Source: LH-M37 sp965602855
GTDB taxonomy: Bacteria > Pseudomonadota > Gammaproteobacteria > SZUA-229
Reading direction: 5' to 3'
NCBI GenBank assembly: GCA_965602855.1
Contig: CBFCZV010000004.1
Coordinates: 21,871-85,870, forward strand
DNA length: 64,000 nt
Position 1 is the stretch's first letter. Each line of letters starts with the position of its first letter. Shown here piece by piece: positions 1 through 8,319 of the stretch. The position numbers and the translations under genes are program-made. The notes below the pieces were generated by a model that searched no databases, had not been told where the DNA came from, and saw only the letters and a list, made by a program, of their open reading frames with translations.

Positions 1-112
1 TCATAGTGTGATTGCACAATCAATAGAATACGCAAGATATAAAGCAAATTACTTACCAACTCCCTAACCCCTTGTTTTATCGACAAATAATATAAATAGA
101 TTGATGAGGAAA

Positions 113-152
113 GCGGCACGACTGTTTCATAAATGAAACAGTAATAGGCCGC
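113..152. promoter_or_regulatory. palindrome upstream of CPBP protease gene
   Basis: The arms ACTGTTTCAT (121-130) and ATGAAACAGT (133-142) form a perfect 10-bp inverted repeat with a 2-nt centre. Outer GCGGC (113-117) and GCCGC (148-152) extend it into a longer imperfect stem. It may be an operator for the gene at 224 or the terminator of a gene left of the window; no T-run follows on the plus strand. Bases 1-223 hold no other recognisable feature. Confidence 0.4.
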
Positions 153-223
153 CAATACGTGTAAGCAAAGAGAAAACAAGGCGTTGAGAAAAAATCGACA
201 TGTATCGTTTTTGATACACATCT

Positions 224-793
224 ATGCCTACAGAAAAAACACCGCTACAGGACTATACGACCTATACTTTGCAGGACGTTACATCCGAATCATGCATCCA
301 GCCACGCACATATATGGATACAATTTTCAGAAAAATAGACCATCGACCATCCGTGATATCAGTCCTGCATGGCCTAAGTCGAGACCCGCAATATTATCTC
401 GCAATTATTATTGGCGTAGTTGTCGTTTGGGGGCTCGGTCATGTTTTGCAGTCGTCGGTCATCTCGGCACAGCTACAACCGTGGATATTATTCCAGTTCA
501 TACTGCTCTTCCCATTACTGGAGGAATTGCTCTTTCGTGGATTGCTACAAGGCAGCATAGCCAGACGTCTGCCGGGAAAATCAGGCCCATTGAGCAGAGC
601 CAACATTAGTACCAGCGTCCTGTTTGTGCTTGCCCATCTGATCAATAAACCGCCGCTCCTGGCGGTCGCTGTTTTTATTCCATCACTGGTATTTGGATAC
701 TTTCGAGATCGCTACAACCACTTACTGCCATCATCCCTGTTACATATCATTTATAACGGCACTTACTATCTATTGTTTATTTTAAATAAATAG
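224..793 (+). CDS. CPBP-family intramembrane glutamic protease (MrtJ-like)
   Basis: Predicted integral-membrane protease of the CPBP/Abi family, 189 aa. The catalytic signature EELLFRG lies at residues 100-106, followed by a second-motif histidine near residue 138 (VLFVLAHL) and the H174/N178 motif near the C-terminus; hydrophobic segments surround these. The C-terminal half, with a PSLVFGYFRDR stretch, resembles the small CPBP proteases associated with the JDVT-CTERM sorting system, an identification made from memory. The N-terminal 30 residues look non-conserved and no Shine-Dalgarno precedes 224, so ATG 314 is a plausible alternative start. No CTERM substrate is visible in the window; one might lie to the left. 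Confidence 0.75.
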   Translation: MPTEKTPLQDYTTYTLQDVTSESCIQPRTYMDTIFRKIDHRPSVISVLHGLSRDPQYYLAIIIGVVVVWGLGHVLQSSVISAQLQPWILFQFILLFPLLEELLFRGLLQGSIARRLPGKSGPLSRANISTSVLFVLAHLINKPPLLAVAVFIPSLVFGYFRDRYNHLLPSSLLHIIYNGTYYLLFILNK

Positions 794-1020
794 TATTGTT
801 GGCTCGATAATCCTCAATACCAAGTCACAAAAACAAATGCAGGCACATGCATTATCGAGTTGAAACCAAAAGCGATTGGATAATAAAAGCGTCAACAAAA
901 ATTAGCACAATTTTAAAATGCTATTTTTACGCGCTTCGCCGGTCAGGCAAAATTGCACAGGTGACGCATATAGTTTTTTATATGACAACATGAAAATTTA
1001 ATGCAGTGGTTTTGTTGTGG

Positions 1021-1080
1021 CTTACCGCGTTTTTTCATTCGGTGCGATGCTCTGCGTTTATGGCATCCTACAGCGCTGCG
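1021..1080 (-). repeat. dispersed CGCGGTAAGG/GGTGCAATG repeat, copy A
   Basis: One of five copies in this window of an intergenic element containing CGCGGTA(A/G)GG and a hairpin-forming part that reads GGTGCAATAAACG..CATTGCACC. This copy is degenerate and in reverse orientation (CTTACCGCG at 1021-1029, GGTGCGATGCTCTGCG at 1041-1056). Other copies: 2750-2784, 47111-47170, 49821-49881, 56158-56190. Confidence 0.6.
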
Positions 1081-1181
1081 CAGGAATTTATTACCAGAAT
1101 TTACATTGGGTTTATTTAAAAATGAAAAGCGTACACTTTGTTTTTGCCTAGAGCATATTAATTAGGTGAGTGTCATTTACA

Positions 1182-1200
1182 TAGCTTCAGCTCGAAGCTA
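1182..1200. promoter_or_regulatory. inverted repeat upstream of nitrilase
   Basis: TAGCTTC (1182-1188) and GAAGCTA (1194-1200) form a perfect 7-bp inverted repeat with a 5-nt centre, 20 bp before the nitrilase start. It could be an operator or a 5' UTR hairpin. The gene's Shine-Dalgarno AAAGGAG follows directly. Confidence 0.3.
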
Positions 1201-1219
1201 ATCAGTAAAGGAGACGAAA

Positions 1220-2158
1220 ATGACTCAGATAGCTGTCATTCAAAAAGCCCCCGTTTTTCTGGATAAACAAAAAACCATCGAACTGGCTGTCACTACAGTC
1301 GAAGAAGCTGCCAGCAATGGTGCAAAGCTGGTTGTATTTACCGAAGCATTTATCCCCGGCTACCCATCATGGATCTGGCGATTAAGACCCGGCGGTGACT
1401 GGAATCTGTGCGAAGAATTACATGCGCGATTATTAAAAAATTCCGTCAACATGAATTCTGATGATTTGCAGCCACTCTATGATGCGGCTAAAAAGCATAA
1501 AGTCAGCATCGTTTGTGGTATCGAAGAAAGAGATGATGAACTCAGTCAGACAACACTTTACAACACCGTCATCATTATCGGCGAGCATGGCGCGATATTG
1601 AACAAACACCGTAAATTAATGCCCAGCAATCCAGAACGAATGGTCTGGGGATTTGGTGACGCCAGCGGTTTAAAAGTCGTTGAAACTAATGCCGGTCGAG
1701 TTGGCGCACTACTCTGCTGGGAAAACTTTATGCCACTGGCGAGATACGCCCTGTACGCACAGGGCATAGAAATATACATCGCCCCCACTTACGACAGCGG
1801 CGAAGGTTGGATTGGTAGCCTGCAACACATCGCGCGTGAAGGCTGCTCCTGGGTCGTCGGTTGTGGCAACCTGATGCAGGGCAGCGACTTCCCCAATGAC
1901 TTCCCTGAAAAAATAACACTCTATCCTGATGCCAATGAATGGGTAAATCCTGGTGACTCCATCATCATTGCACCGGGTGGTGAAATTGTTGCAGGCCCAA
2001 TGCGAGAAGAGTCCGGCATATTATATTGTGAAATTGATTTGGAAAAAGTTACCAATGCACGCAGAGCTCTGGACGTTGCGGGTCACTATTCACGGCCAGA
2101 TATTTTTTGCCTTCACGTCAATACCAAACCGCAAAGCCCCATCGTATTTGATGACTAA
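1220..2158 (+). CDS. nitrilase / carbon-nitrogen hydrolase family protein
   Basis: Predicted cytoplasmic nitrilase converting an organic nitrile to the acid and ammonia. The 312-aa protein has the expected catalytic triad: Glu42 in FTEAFIPGYP, Lys132 in KHRKLMPS, and Cys166 in LLCWENF. The CWEN context and the length favour true nitrilases (EC 3.5.5.1) over amidases. AAAGGAG precedes the ATG at good spacing. A GFA-family gene follows 67 bp downstream on the same strand with its own ribosome site, so the two probably form an operon. Substrate unknown; aliphatic versus aromatic preference cannot be read from sequence. Confidence 0.88.
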   Translation: MTQIAVIQKAPVFLDKQKTIELAVTTVEEAASNGAKLVVFTEAFIPGYPSWIWRLRPGGDWNLCEELHARLLKNSVNMNSDDLQPLYDAAKKHKVSIVCGIEERDDELSQTTLYNTVIIIGEHGAILNKHRKLMPSNPERMVWGFGDASGLKVVETNAGRVGALLCWENFMPLARYALYAQGIEIYIAPTYDSGEGWIGSLQHIAREGCSWVVGCGNLMQGSDFPNDFPEKITLYPDANEWVNPGDSIIIAPGGEIVAGPMREESGILYCEIDLEKVTNARRALDVAGHYSRPDIFCLHVNTKPQSPIVFDD

Positions 2159-2225
2159 ATCAATCATTAAAAGTCACAGCAACCCATCGAATCGCTCTGG
2201 GTAAATAATAATCAGGAGAAATGCC

Positions 2226-2681
2226 ATGAACGAAAAAACAAATCATATAGGCAGCTGTTTTTGTGGTGATGTTGAGTTCACCTTAAGCGGCGAACCAGAA
2301 GCCATGGCCTACTGTCACTGCGACTCATGCAGACATTGGTCAGCAGGACCAGTTAGCGCCTTTACCCTGTGGAAACCCGACAGCATCAAACTCATCTCAG
2401 GCATGGATAACATTGATGCCTTTGACAAAAACCCGGGCACAAACGACGAAAGTCTTAAAAGTATTAGAAAGCGGTGCAAAACCTGTGGCGGCCACCTCTA
2501 CACTGAACACCCGGGCATGGGACTGATTGATGTACCCTCAGCCGTCATTAAAAACTTCGCTTTCAAACCCGCCTTCCACGTTCACTATCAGGAGACCGTA
2601 CAACCTATGCGCGATGGGCTGCCCAAGTTCAAAGACCTGCCAGCAGAGGCAGGAGGATCAGGTGAAGAGTTAGCTGAGTAG
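2226..2681 (+). CDS. GFA (CENP-V) family zinc protein
   Basis: 151-aa member of the glutathione-dependent formaldehyde-activating (GFA/CENP-V) fold family. Zinc-ligand cysteines are visible: Cys11 and Cys13 in SCFCG, Cys30/Cys32/Cys35 in YCHCDSC, and Cys84/Cys87 in CKTCGG. The family is named after Gfa of Paracoccus, but most members have no proven formaldehyde role. Good ribosome site CAGGAG. It lies downstream of the nitrilase, so a role linked to nitrile or aldehyde metabolism is possible; adhC-fghA, a separate formaldehyde pathway, lies 2 kb away. Confidence 0.85.
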   Translation: MNEKTNHIGSCFCGDVEFTLSGEPEAMAYCHCDSCRHWSAGPVSAFTLWKPDSIKLISGMDNIDAFDKNPGTNDESLKSIRKRCKTCGGHLYTEHPGMGLIDVPSAVIKNFAFKPAFHVHYQETVQPMRDGLPKFKDLPAEAGGSGEELAE

Positions 2682-2749
2682 AGAAAATATTAACTTGCCA
2701 TGATATAAAAAATAGCTCTCTGCCACGGGGTTTTCGATATTTTTCATAC

Positions 2750-2784
2750 GGTGTAATGCTCTGCGTTTATTGCACCCTACCGCG
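2750..2784 (-). repeat. dispersed GGTGCAATG repeat, copy B
   Basis: Contains GGTGTAATGCTCTGCG, then TTATTGCACCCTACCGCG. It is the reverse complement of the copies at 47111 and 49821. It lies between the convergent GFA and aminotransferase genes, where it could act as a transcription-end hairpin. Confidence 0.65.
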
Positions 2785-2796
2785 TTGTGCCGATAG

Positions 2797-3903
2797 TTAA
2801 GCCGAAGCCAATGCCCTCAAACCATTGCCCAGCGCAGTCAGGCCGTTTTTTAAAATCTCTTCGGAGCAGGTATAACAAAGCCGGATATGGCCTTCCATAT
2901 TAAAATACTCACCAGGAACGACCAAAACACCGTGATCATCAAGCAGCTTCTGGCAAAGTTCTACTGAAGACATCTCTAACCTGTATCTCGGAAAACACAT
3001 GATGCCACCGTGGGGTAGTACACATTCCACGATATCCTGATTGGCCTGCATCCATGCACTCAGTATCTTGAAGTTGGACATCGAAAGTTTATTAAAGCGC
3101 TCCACCAGAAGGTTTCTGGCGTTGCGCAGTGCGTAGGCATTCATCAGCTCGCCGATATAGGAAGAAGAACCATTGGCATGCGTCTTGGCATACTGGCACT
3201 GGGAGAGGATTTCTGGTGGTGCGATTATCCACCCGGTTCTCTGGCCACCCAGACCATAAACCTTGGTCATACTGCCGGTAATGATGACATTAGGCAGTCC
3301 GTAGGCAGAGACCTGAGGTTCGGCGGCACCGTCGAGAAAAATCTCATCGATCAACACATAAATACCTTTGGCCTGTGCGATTTCAGCAATCCGCTTAATC
3401 TCACCTTCCCTGTCTGCGACCACCCCGGTAGGATTGTGCGGGTTAGTAATAACAATGAGTTTAGTCCTGTCGGTAATCAGCGCCTCCAGGGCATCAACAT
3501 CCAGGCGAAAACCCTCTTCAAATCGCCTCAGCCAGGGAACCATTCGTGCCCCCATCACCTCGGGCGTTAACCACATCGGCTGGTAACCGGGTTGCTCTAT
3601 GATGAATTCGTCGTTTTTACTTAGGGTCGCCAGAAACACCAGAAAATTTGCCTGAGTACCGCCTGAAGTAGTAACAATGTTATAAAGGCCGCAGCCATAC
3701 ATTTCCTTCAGAATCTGCTTGAATTCATTAGCACCACGGGGGTCGCCGCGTCCAAGATCAAGTTCCGGTTCGAGATGGTAGTGCACCAGATCATCATACT
3801 CTTGTTTCGAAAGGCCTTTCATTTTGCTGGAGGCGAGAACATGCTCAGCGCGTTGCTGATTATTCTGAAGCCATTCAAAAAGTTCTATGCGAGAAATTTT
3901 CAT
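2797..3903 (-). CDS. PLP-dependent aminotransferase, class I/II
   Basis: Fold-type I aminotransferase of 368 aa from ATG 3903. It has NPHNPTG (cofactor/substrate pocket), the DEIF motif binding the pyridine nitrogen, and SMTKVYGLGGQRTG, whose Lys (about residue 214) is the Schiff-base lysine; a distal Arg lies in GHIRLCY. The frame stays open to a GTG at 3963, but the extra 20 residues have no obvious match and neither start has a strong ribosome site. It resembles the branch of enzymes acting on aspartate, alanine or aromatic amino acids; the substrate cannot be assigned. Convergent with the nitrilase/GFA pair. Confidence 0.85.
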   Translation of the reverse strand: MKISRIELFEWLQNNQQRAEHVLASSKMKGLSKQEYDDLVHYHLEPELDLGRGDPRGANEFKQILKEMYGCGLYNIVTTSGGTQANFLVFLATLSKNDEFIIEQPGYQPMWLTPEVMGARMVPWLRRFEEGFRLDVDALEALITDRTKLIVITNPHNPTGVVADREGEIKRIAEIAQAKGIYVLIDEIFLDGAAEPQVSAYGLPNVIITGSMTKVYGLGGQRTGWIIAPPEILSQCQYAKTHANGSSSYIGELMNAYALRNARNLLVERFNKLSMSNFKILSAWMQANQDIVECVLPHGGIMCFPRYRLEMSSVELCQKLLDDHGVLVVPGEYFNMEGHIRLCYTCSEEILKNGLTALGNGLRALASA

Positions 3904-4122
3904 GACATCAAGCTTGCTGGCGCTAAAGATTTTTGACTGTTCATTATGTAAGGAGACTAACACCTTAAAGCTGGTTTGCGGCTATATTGAAGCAATAAGC
4001 CCTGGAATAATTAACTAGAACTTCTCAGCTTTAATCAGCCTGCCACCTCATTAATGTGTCATGCTGTCGATGGCGACCGAGGTATACCTAAAAGTAGTCG
4101 CCAATCATCAGGAGTGAACATC

Positions 4123-4245
4123 ATGGGCAGAGAGCAAAAATCGAATAAGGAAACCAAGAAAAAATCGGCATTGACACCAAAAGAAAAGAAAGCCGCGAAG
4201 AAAGTTAAAAAGAATGAGAAGGGACTTTTTAAAAACGAACTGTGA
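4123..4245 (+). CDS. small lysine-rich protein, 40 aa
   Basis: 40-aa, strongly basic protein beginning MGREQKSNKE and containing TPKEKKAAKK. The ATG at 4123 has a good ribosome site (AGGAG, 8 nt upstream), which argues for this start over the in-frame ATG at 4054. Similar small KEKKAAK proteins are recalled as conserved hypotheticals in other gammaproteobacteria. Charge suggests nucleic-acid or ribosome contact; function unknown. Confidence 0.6.
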   Translation: MGREQKSNKETKKKSALTPKEKKAAKKVKKNEKGLFKNEL

Positions 4246-4274
4246 ATTAAAAACACAAAACGTGTTTTTACTGC

Positions 4275-4433
4275 TTAGTTAAAGTGTTTCTCGATATATT
4301 CCGGTTCTATCCGGCATTCACTAACACATGCCTGAAAGGCATCGTCTATATTTGAAAAGGAATCCAGCGTATAGCCGTCCTCGGCAATCAATGAAGCCGA
4401 ATTATCGGGCCATTCTTTAATGTAATATCGCAT
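4275..4433 (-). CDS. small acidic protein of unknown function, 52 aa
   Basis: A 52-aa frame beginning MRYYIKEWPD and ending IEKHFN, with GGAG 6 nt before the ATG. It is convergent with the 40-aa gene at 4123. Composition (aromatic and acidic, two cysteines in ACVSEC) looks like a real small globular protein rather than a chance frame. No family recognised. Confidence 0.5.
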   Translation of the reverse strand: MRYYIKEWPDNSASLIAEDGYTLDSFSNIDDAFQACVSECRIEPEYIEKHFN

Positions 4434-4556
4434 GATGGACTCCGCTGTTCGTGAACGAGATTATTAATCCTGATTAAACTAATCAGGAGTCATCATGCTA
4501 GCGACGATATGTTAAAGAAACGTTAGGTTTTGATGAATATATTATTACTTGTAGTT

Positions 4557-4579
4557 GGTTGGTATTGCTTATACCAACC
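4557..4579. repeat. GGTTGGTAT hairpin, dispersed repeat type
   Basis: Perfect 9-bp stem GGTTGGTAT (4557-4565) and ATACCAACC (4571-4579), loop TGCTT, followed by TACCGCGC. It resembles the widespread GTAGGTTGG..CCAACCTAC intergenic repeats; a second, more degenerate member is at 49901-49992. The rest of 4434-4683 holds another small stem, TCCTGATT/AATCAGGA at 4468-4488, and no gene. Confidence 0.5.
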
Positions 4580-4683
4580 TACCGCGCTTGCTCTTCAACG
4601 CTTGCTCAATTTGAATTAATTCTATTTCTGTTAATCATTCAGCCTGTTATCATATTCGTCTTAGTTGAAGACGAGATAATATT

Positions 4684-5793
4684 ATGAAAGCTAGAGCTGC
4701 AGTGGCATGGGCACCAAAAAAGCCTCTTGAGATTGAAGAAGTTGAAGTCATGGGTCCCAGAGAAGGTGAGGTTTTATTAAAGGTGATCGCTTCGGGTGTT
4801 TGCCATACCGATGCTTTTACGCTTTCTGGCGATGATCCCGAAGCAAGTTTCCCCTGCATTCTTGGTCATGAAGGTGGCTGCGAGGTCGTTGAACTTGGCT
4901 CGGGTGTGAAGAATCTGGAAGTGGGCGATCATGTCATTCCTCTGTATATTCCTGAATGCGGTGAATGTGAATATTGCCGATCATCTAAAACTAATCTCTG
5001 TCAGTCGATTGCTTCAACCGTGTGGACAGGTTATATGCCCGATGGCACACGTAGGTTTTCAAAAGGCGGTAAAGATATCTTTCATTACATGGGCTGTTCT
5101 ACTTTTTCAGAATACACTGTGGTGCCGGAAATTGCCCTGGCTAAAATTAATAAAGCCGCACCGCTGGATAAAGTCTGCCTGCTCGGTTGCGGTGTGACGA
5201 CTGGCATTGGTGCGGTTTTGAATACGGCAAAAGTTGAAGCCGGTTCAACCGTGGCGGTGTTTGGTCTTGGTGGTATCGGCCTGTCGTGTATTCAGGGTGC
5301 GGTCATGGCTGGCGCTGAACGCATCATCGGCATTGATATTAATCCTGATAAGTTTGAATTTGCTAAACAACTCGGTGCGACTGATTTTGCTAACCCGAAT
5401 GATATTGGTGGTTCCTTAGTCGAGTACATGCAAGATACTTTTAACGGTGGCCCCGATTATTCGTTTGAATGTATTGGCAATACGCAAGTAATGCGTGATG
5501 CGCTGGAATGTACTCACATGGGCTGGGGTGTTTCTACGGTCATCGGTGTTGCCGGTGCGGGTCAAACTATCGAGACGCGGCCTTTTAATCTTGTCGTTGG
5601 TCGTACCTGGAAAGGCACAGCCTTCGGTGGCGTAAAAGGCAGAACAGAATTACCGGGTTATGTTGAGCGTTACATGTCGGGCAAAATTGAACTGGATAGC
5701 CTGGTCACACATACCATGCCACTCGAAGATATTAATCGCGCTTTTGATTTAATGCATAAAGGCGAAAGTATTCGTTCGGTTATAATTTTTTAA
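4684..5793 (+). CDS. adhC: S-(hydroxymethyl)glutathione dehydrogenase / class III alcohol dehydrogenase
   Basis: NAD-dependent zinc alcohol dehydrogenase (369 aa) that oxidises S-hydroxymethylglutathione, the spontaneous formaldehyde-glutathione adduct, to S-formylglutathione. Visible features are the catalytic zinc region (GVCHTDAFTLSG, GHEGGCEVV), the structural zinc lobe with Cys92, Cys95, Cys98 and Cys106, and the Rossmann motif FGLGGIGLSCIQG. Length and motifs match class III enzymes (also called frmA). fghA follows 46 bp downstream, giving the complete two-step detoxification to formate. No FrmR-type regulator is adjacent. Confidence 0.95.
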   Translation: MKARAAVAWAPKKPLEIEEVEVMGPREGEVLLKVIASGVCHTDAFTLSGDDPEASFPCILGHEGGCEVVELGSGVKNLEVGDHVIPLYIPECGECEYCRSSKTNLCQSIASTVWTGYMPDGTRRFSKGGKDIFHYMGCSTFSEYTVVPEIALAKINKAAPLDKVCLLGCGVTTGIGAVLNTAKVEAGSTVAVFGLGGIGLSCIQGAVMAGAERIIGIDINPDKFEFAKQLGATDFANPNDIGGSLVEYMQDTFNGGPDYSFECIGNTQVMRDALECTHMGWGVSTVIGVAGAGQTIETRPFNLVVGRTWKGTAFGGVKGRTELPGYVERYMSGKIELDSLVTHTMPLEDINRAFDLMHKGESIRSVIIF

Positions 5794-5839
5794 TCAGTGA
5801 TTTTGCCATCGGCAATAAACAACAAAGGCTGAGATAAAC

Positions 5840-6679
5840 ATGCGACAAATTGAAAGTGTTAAGGAGTTTGGCGGATATCTGGACCGTTATGTGCATGACT
5901 CAGTAAGCTGCTCGTGTGAGATGACTTTCTCGGTTTACCTTCCGCCTCAGGCTGAGCAAGCTAAAGTGCCGGCGCTGTACTGGTTATCGGGACTCACCTG
6001 CACCGATGACAACGCTAGAGCCAAAGCGGGCGCACAACGTTATGCGGCTGAACATGGCATTGCCCTGGTTTTTCCTGACACCAGTCCACGTGGCGAAAAC
6101 GTTGCAGACGAAGCCGAGCGTTACGACCTTGGACAGGGTGCCGGTTTTTATGTCAATGCCACGCAGGAACCGTGGGCAGCACACTATCAGATGTATGATT
6201 ACATCACCAAAGAATTGCCCGCACTGCTGGAAGCAAATCTGCCTTTACTGGCTGACGTAAAATCGATTAGTGGTCACTCAATGGGCGGCCATGGCGCTTT
6301 AATCTGCGCACTCAAAAACCCGTCAAGTTACAAATCCGTCTCCGCTTTTTCACCCATCTGTAACCCGGTCAATTGTGGCTGGGGCACCGCTTGTTTTGAC
6401 GCTTACCTGGGCGATGATGCCCATGCCTGGCAGGCCTACGATGCCACTGCATTAATCGACGCGGGTGCAAAGTTTGCCGATATTCTCATCGACCAGGGCA
6501 CCGCTGATGAGTTCTATGATGAGAAACAATTGTTACCAGAAAATTTTCAGGCGGCCTGTGATAGAGAAGGCCAGGCTGTCACGATACGAATGCAGGATGG
6601 TTATGATCACGGCTACCATTTCATCGCTAGCTTTATCGGTGAGCATATTGCGTATCATGCAAAAGCGTTGAAGGGGTGA
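5840..6679 (+). CDS. fghA: S-formylglutathione hydrolase
   Basis: Alpha/beta hydrolase of the esterase D family (279 aa), hydrolysing S-formylglutathione to formate and glutathione. The nucleophile Ser147 is in GHSMGGHGAL; candidate triad partners are the Asp in DQGTADEF and the His in DHGYHF near the C-terminus. The early LSGLTCTD stretch is typical of the family. Second gene of the adhC-fghA operon; a strong bidirectional hairpin begins directly after its stop codon. Confidence 0.95.
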   Translation: MRQIESVKEFGGYLDRYVHDSVSCSCEMTFSVYLPPQAEQAKVPALYWLSGLTCTDDNARAKAGAQRYAAEHGIALVFPDTSPRGENVADEAERYDLGQGAGFYVNATQEPWAAHYQMYDYITKELPALLEANLPLLADVKSISGHSMGGHGALICALKNPSSYKSVSAFSPICNPVNCGWGTACFDAYLGDDAHAWQAYDATALIDAGAKFADILIDQGTADEFYDEKQLLPENFQAACDREGQAVTIRMQDGYDHGYHFIASFIGEHIAYHAKALKG

Positions 6680-6712
6680 ATGAAAAACTGGGCTCTGACC
6701 CCAGTTTTTCAT
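6680..6712. terminator. bidirectional terminator between fghA and kamA-like gene
   Basis: ATGAAAAACTGGG (6680-6692) pairs perfectly over 13 bp with CCCAGTTTTTCAT (6700-6712), loop CTCTGAC. A-tracts and T-tracts lie on the outer arms, so it can work on both strands between these convergent genes. The loop core GGGCTCTGACCC belongs to the dispersed GGGTCAGA motif family seen elsewhere in the window. Confidence 0.8.
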
Positions 6713-6722
6713 AGACATGCAG

Positions 6723-7898
6723 CTACAAACTCACTTCCTGCATATCATCCAGCCAGCCAGCTTTATCATCTAGCTGCATCACCATCATGCGGCTGGCTTT
6801 TTCCGGCTCTTCAGGTCTTGAGTGAATCTGTTTCAGAATGAGTTTGTCGTCTATTCTTCCGACTATTTCAATCTTGCCGATATCGTGGCCCATAATAAAC
6901 TTGAAGCGTTTGGCGTAGCCATCGAGTTTCAGTTTGGCTTCATCGACGAGATCAATGCCTTTTTTCAATGGCACCTGAAAGTGGTGTCTTACCCGTGAAA
7001 CCGGCATGCACTGGTACAGGTAATACGGGTTAACGCCAATCGTCACCAGGCCATTCATCAGATCCTCAATGTCCTTCGCGGTATCGTTAACACCTTCAAG
7101 CAAAACCGCCTGATTGTTGACCGTGGTACCGGTTTGGCGAATGCGTAACACCACATCTTTCGCGGTTTCGGTGATCTCGTTGACGTGATTGAAATGTGTC
7201 GGCAGATAAAGCGTTTTGTGTTTATTAAACTCTTCAAAACAGCGCAGCAGGTCATCATCATAAAAACGCATTGGGTACACCACCGGCGTGCGCGTGCCGA
7301 TGCGAACGTAGTTAACGTGCTCGATGTCCACCAGACTATCCAGAATTTTTCGAATGCGTTTGGTGTTAATCAGCAGCGGATCGCCACCGGAGATGATCAC
7401 ATTGGTAATTTCTTTGTGTTCGCGAATGTACTCAGCCGCCTGCAGGAAATTATCAACCGTCTTGTCATTCGGCAGGCCGACAATGGCCTTTCTAAAACAG
7501 TGCCTGCAATACATCGAGCAGTAATCAGTCGCTACAATCAGCGCAGAATAAGGGTATTTGTGCAGAATACCATTGCCCTTGTTGTGCTTGTCGTCGCCAT
7601 AAGGGTCTTTCGTGGTTTCACCCATCGCACCGGCGACAACTAATTCATCCTCACTGGGCAGCGCCAGTTTTCGTATCGGGTCCAACGGGTTGCTTTCATC
7701 GATCAGGCTAAGATAGTAGCGGGGAATATTCATCGGATGATTATCGACGACTTCCCTTAGTTTCTTTTCTTCGCTTTCCGACAAATCAATGTACTGCTTG
7801 AGTGTGTCGATAGAATTGATGTTGTTTTTTAATTCGGCCTGCCAGTCAATGCTCGACCAATCGATTTGTTTTAACTTTTCGAGTTCAGATAAACTCAT
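6723..7898 (-). CDS. KamA-family radical SAM aminomutase-like protein
   Basis: Radical SAM protein (391 aa) of the lysine 2,3-aminomutase family, which moves an alpha-amino group to the beta carbon using PLP and an Fe4S4 cluster. The cluster motif is C127-S-M-Y-C131-R-H-C134, followed by an SGGDPLL motif. The C-terminal region keeps GHDIGKIEI, where other KamA proteins carry a glycine-rich PLP-lysine motif, and lacks the C-terminal zinc cysteines of clostridial KamA. It could make beta-lysine (a compatible-solute precursor), beta-glutamate, or act on another substrate; no acetyltransferase partner is adjacent. Good ribosome site (AGGGGG). Confidence 0.8.
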   Translation of the reverse strand: MSLSELEKLKQIDWSSIDWQAELKNNINSIDTLKQYIDLSESEEKKLREVVDNHPMNIPRYYLSLIDESNPLDPIRKLALPSEDELVVAGAMGETTKDPYGDDKHNKGNGILHKYPYSALIVATDYCSMYCRHCFRKAIVGLPNDKTVDNFLQAAEYIREHKEITNVIISGGDPLLINTKRIRKILDSLVDIEHVNYVRIGTRTPVVYPMRFYDDDLLRCFEEFNKHKTLYLPTHFNHVNEITETAKDVVLRIRQTGTTVNNQAVLLEGVNDTAKDIEDLMNGLVTIGVNPYYLYQCMPVSRVRHHFQVPLKKGIDLVDEAKLKLDGYAKRFKFIMGHDIGKIEIVGRIDDKLILKQIHSRPEEPEKASRMMVMQLDDKAGWLDDMQEVSL

Positions 7899-7982
7899 TA
7901 ATCCCCCTGAATGAAATGATAAGTTCGGGAAAGCTTAACATAGTGAGGATTTTTTGGAATTAGGGGCGTTCCTGTCTGAAAT

Positions 7983-8007
7983 ATTAAAGGGGTCTGAGCC
8001 CTTTAAT
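7983..8007. terminator. hairpin after small lipoprotein gene
   Basis: ATTAAAGGG (7983-7991) and CCCTTTAAT (7999-8007) form a perfect 9-bp stem with loop GTCTGAG, directly beyond the stop of the minus-strand lipoprotein gene. The core GGGGTCTGAGCCC parallels that of the terminator at 6680-6712. Confidence 0.6.
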
Positions 8008-8008
8008 G

Positions 8009-8149
8009 TCATCTGCGCATTTCGTCCTGTGCACCTTTTGAGCGTTCACGTTGAGCATCGGGATCGCCGTATGGATTATGGCTTGCGCAGGCGACCAGCG
8101 TTAACACTGTGAGTATTAGAAGAAAACCGGTTTTTAGAGTGTTGATCAT
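8009..8149 (-). CDS. small lipoprotein, 46 aa
   Basis: 46-aa frame starting MINTLKTGFL with a hydrophobic signal segment and lipobox LVAC, so the mature lipoprotein would begin at about Cys21 and be only ~26 residues (SHNPYGDPDAQRERSKGA core). AGGTG lies upstream of the ATG. Small entericidin-like or LPS-assembly-like lipoproteins look similar, but no family can be named. Confidence 0.6.
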   Translation of the reverse strand: MINTLKTGFLLILTVLTLVACASHNPYGDPDAQRERSKGAQDEMRR

Positions 8150-8319
8150 AGTAGTCACCTATTTTTCTTTGCTGGTTGATTATTAAACGTGAAACCAATT
8201 ATTACGCGAATAGCTGCGTGATAGCAAGGATGCAAAAACTGGGGGAAGTCCAACCTGACCCTGTGTTTTGTATTTATGCCGACAAGATTATCAGCTCTAT
8301 TTAATTTAAACTTCACGCT

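Larger units (their letters stand above)
794..1219. other. 426-bp intergenic region with repeat and operator-like site
   Basis: No coding frame is convincing here. The region is AT-rich and contains one copy of the dispersed GGTGCRATGC repeat (1021-1080) and a short inverted repeat next to the nitrilase gene (1182-1200), both listed separately. Confidence 0.6.
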
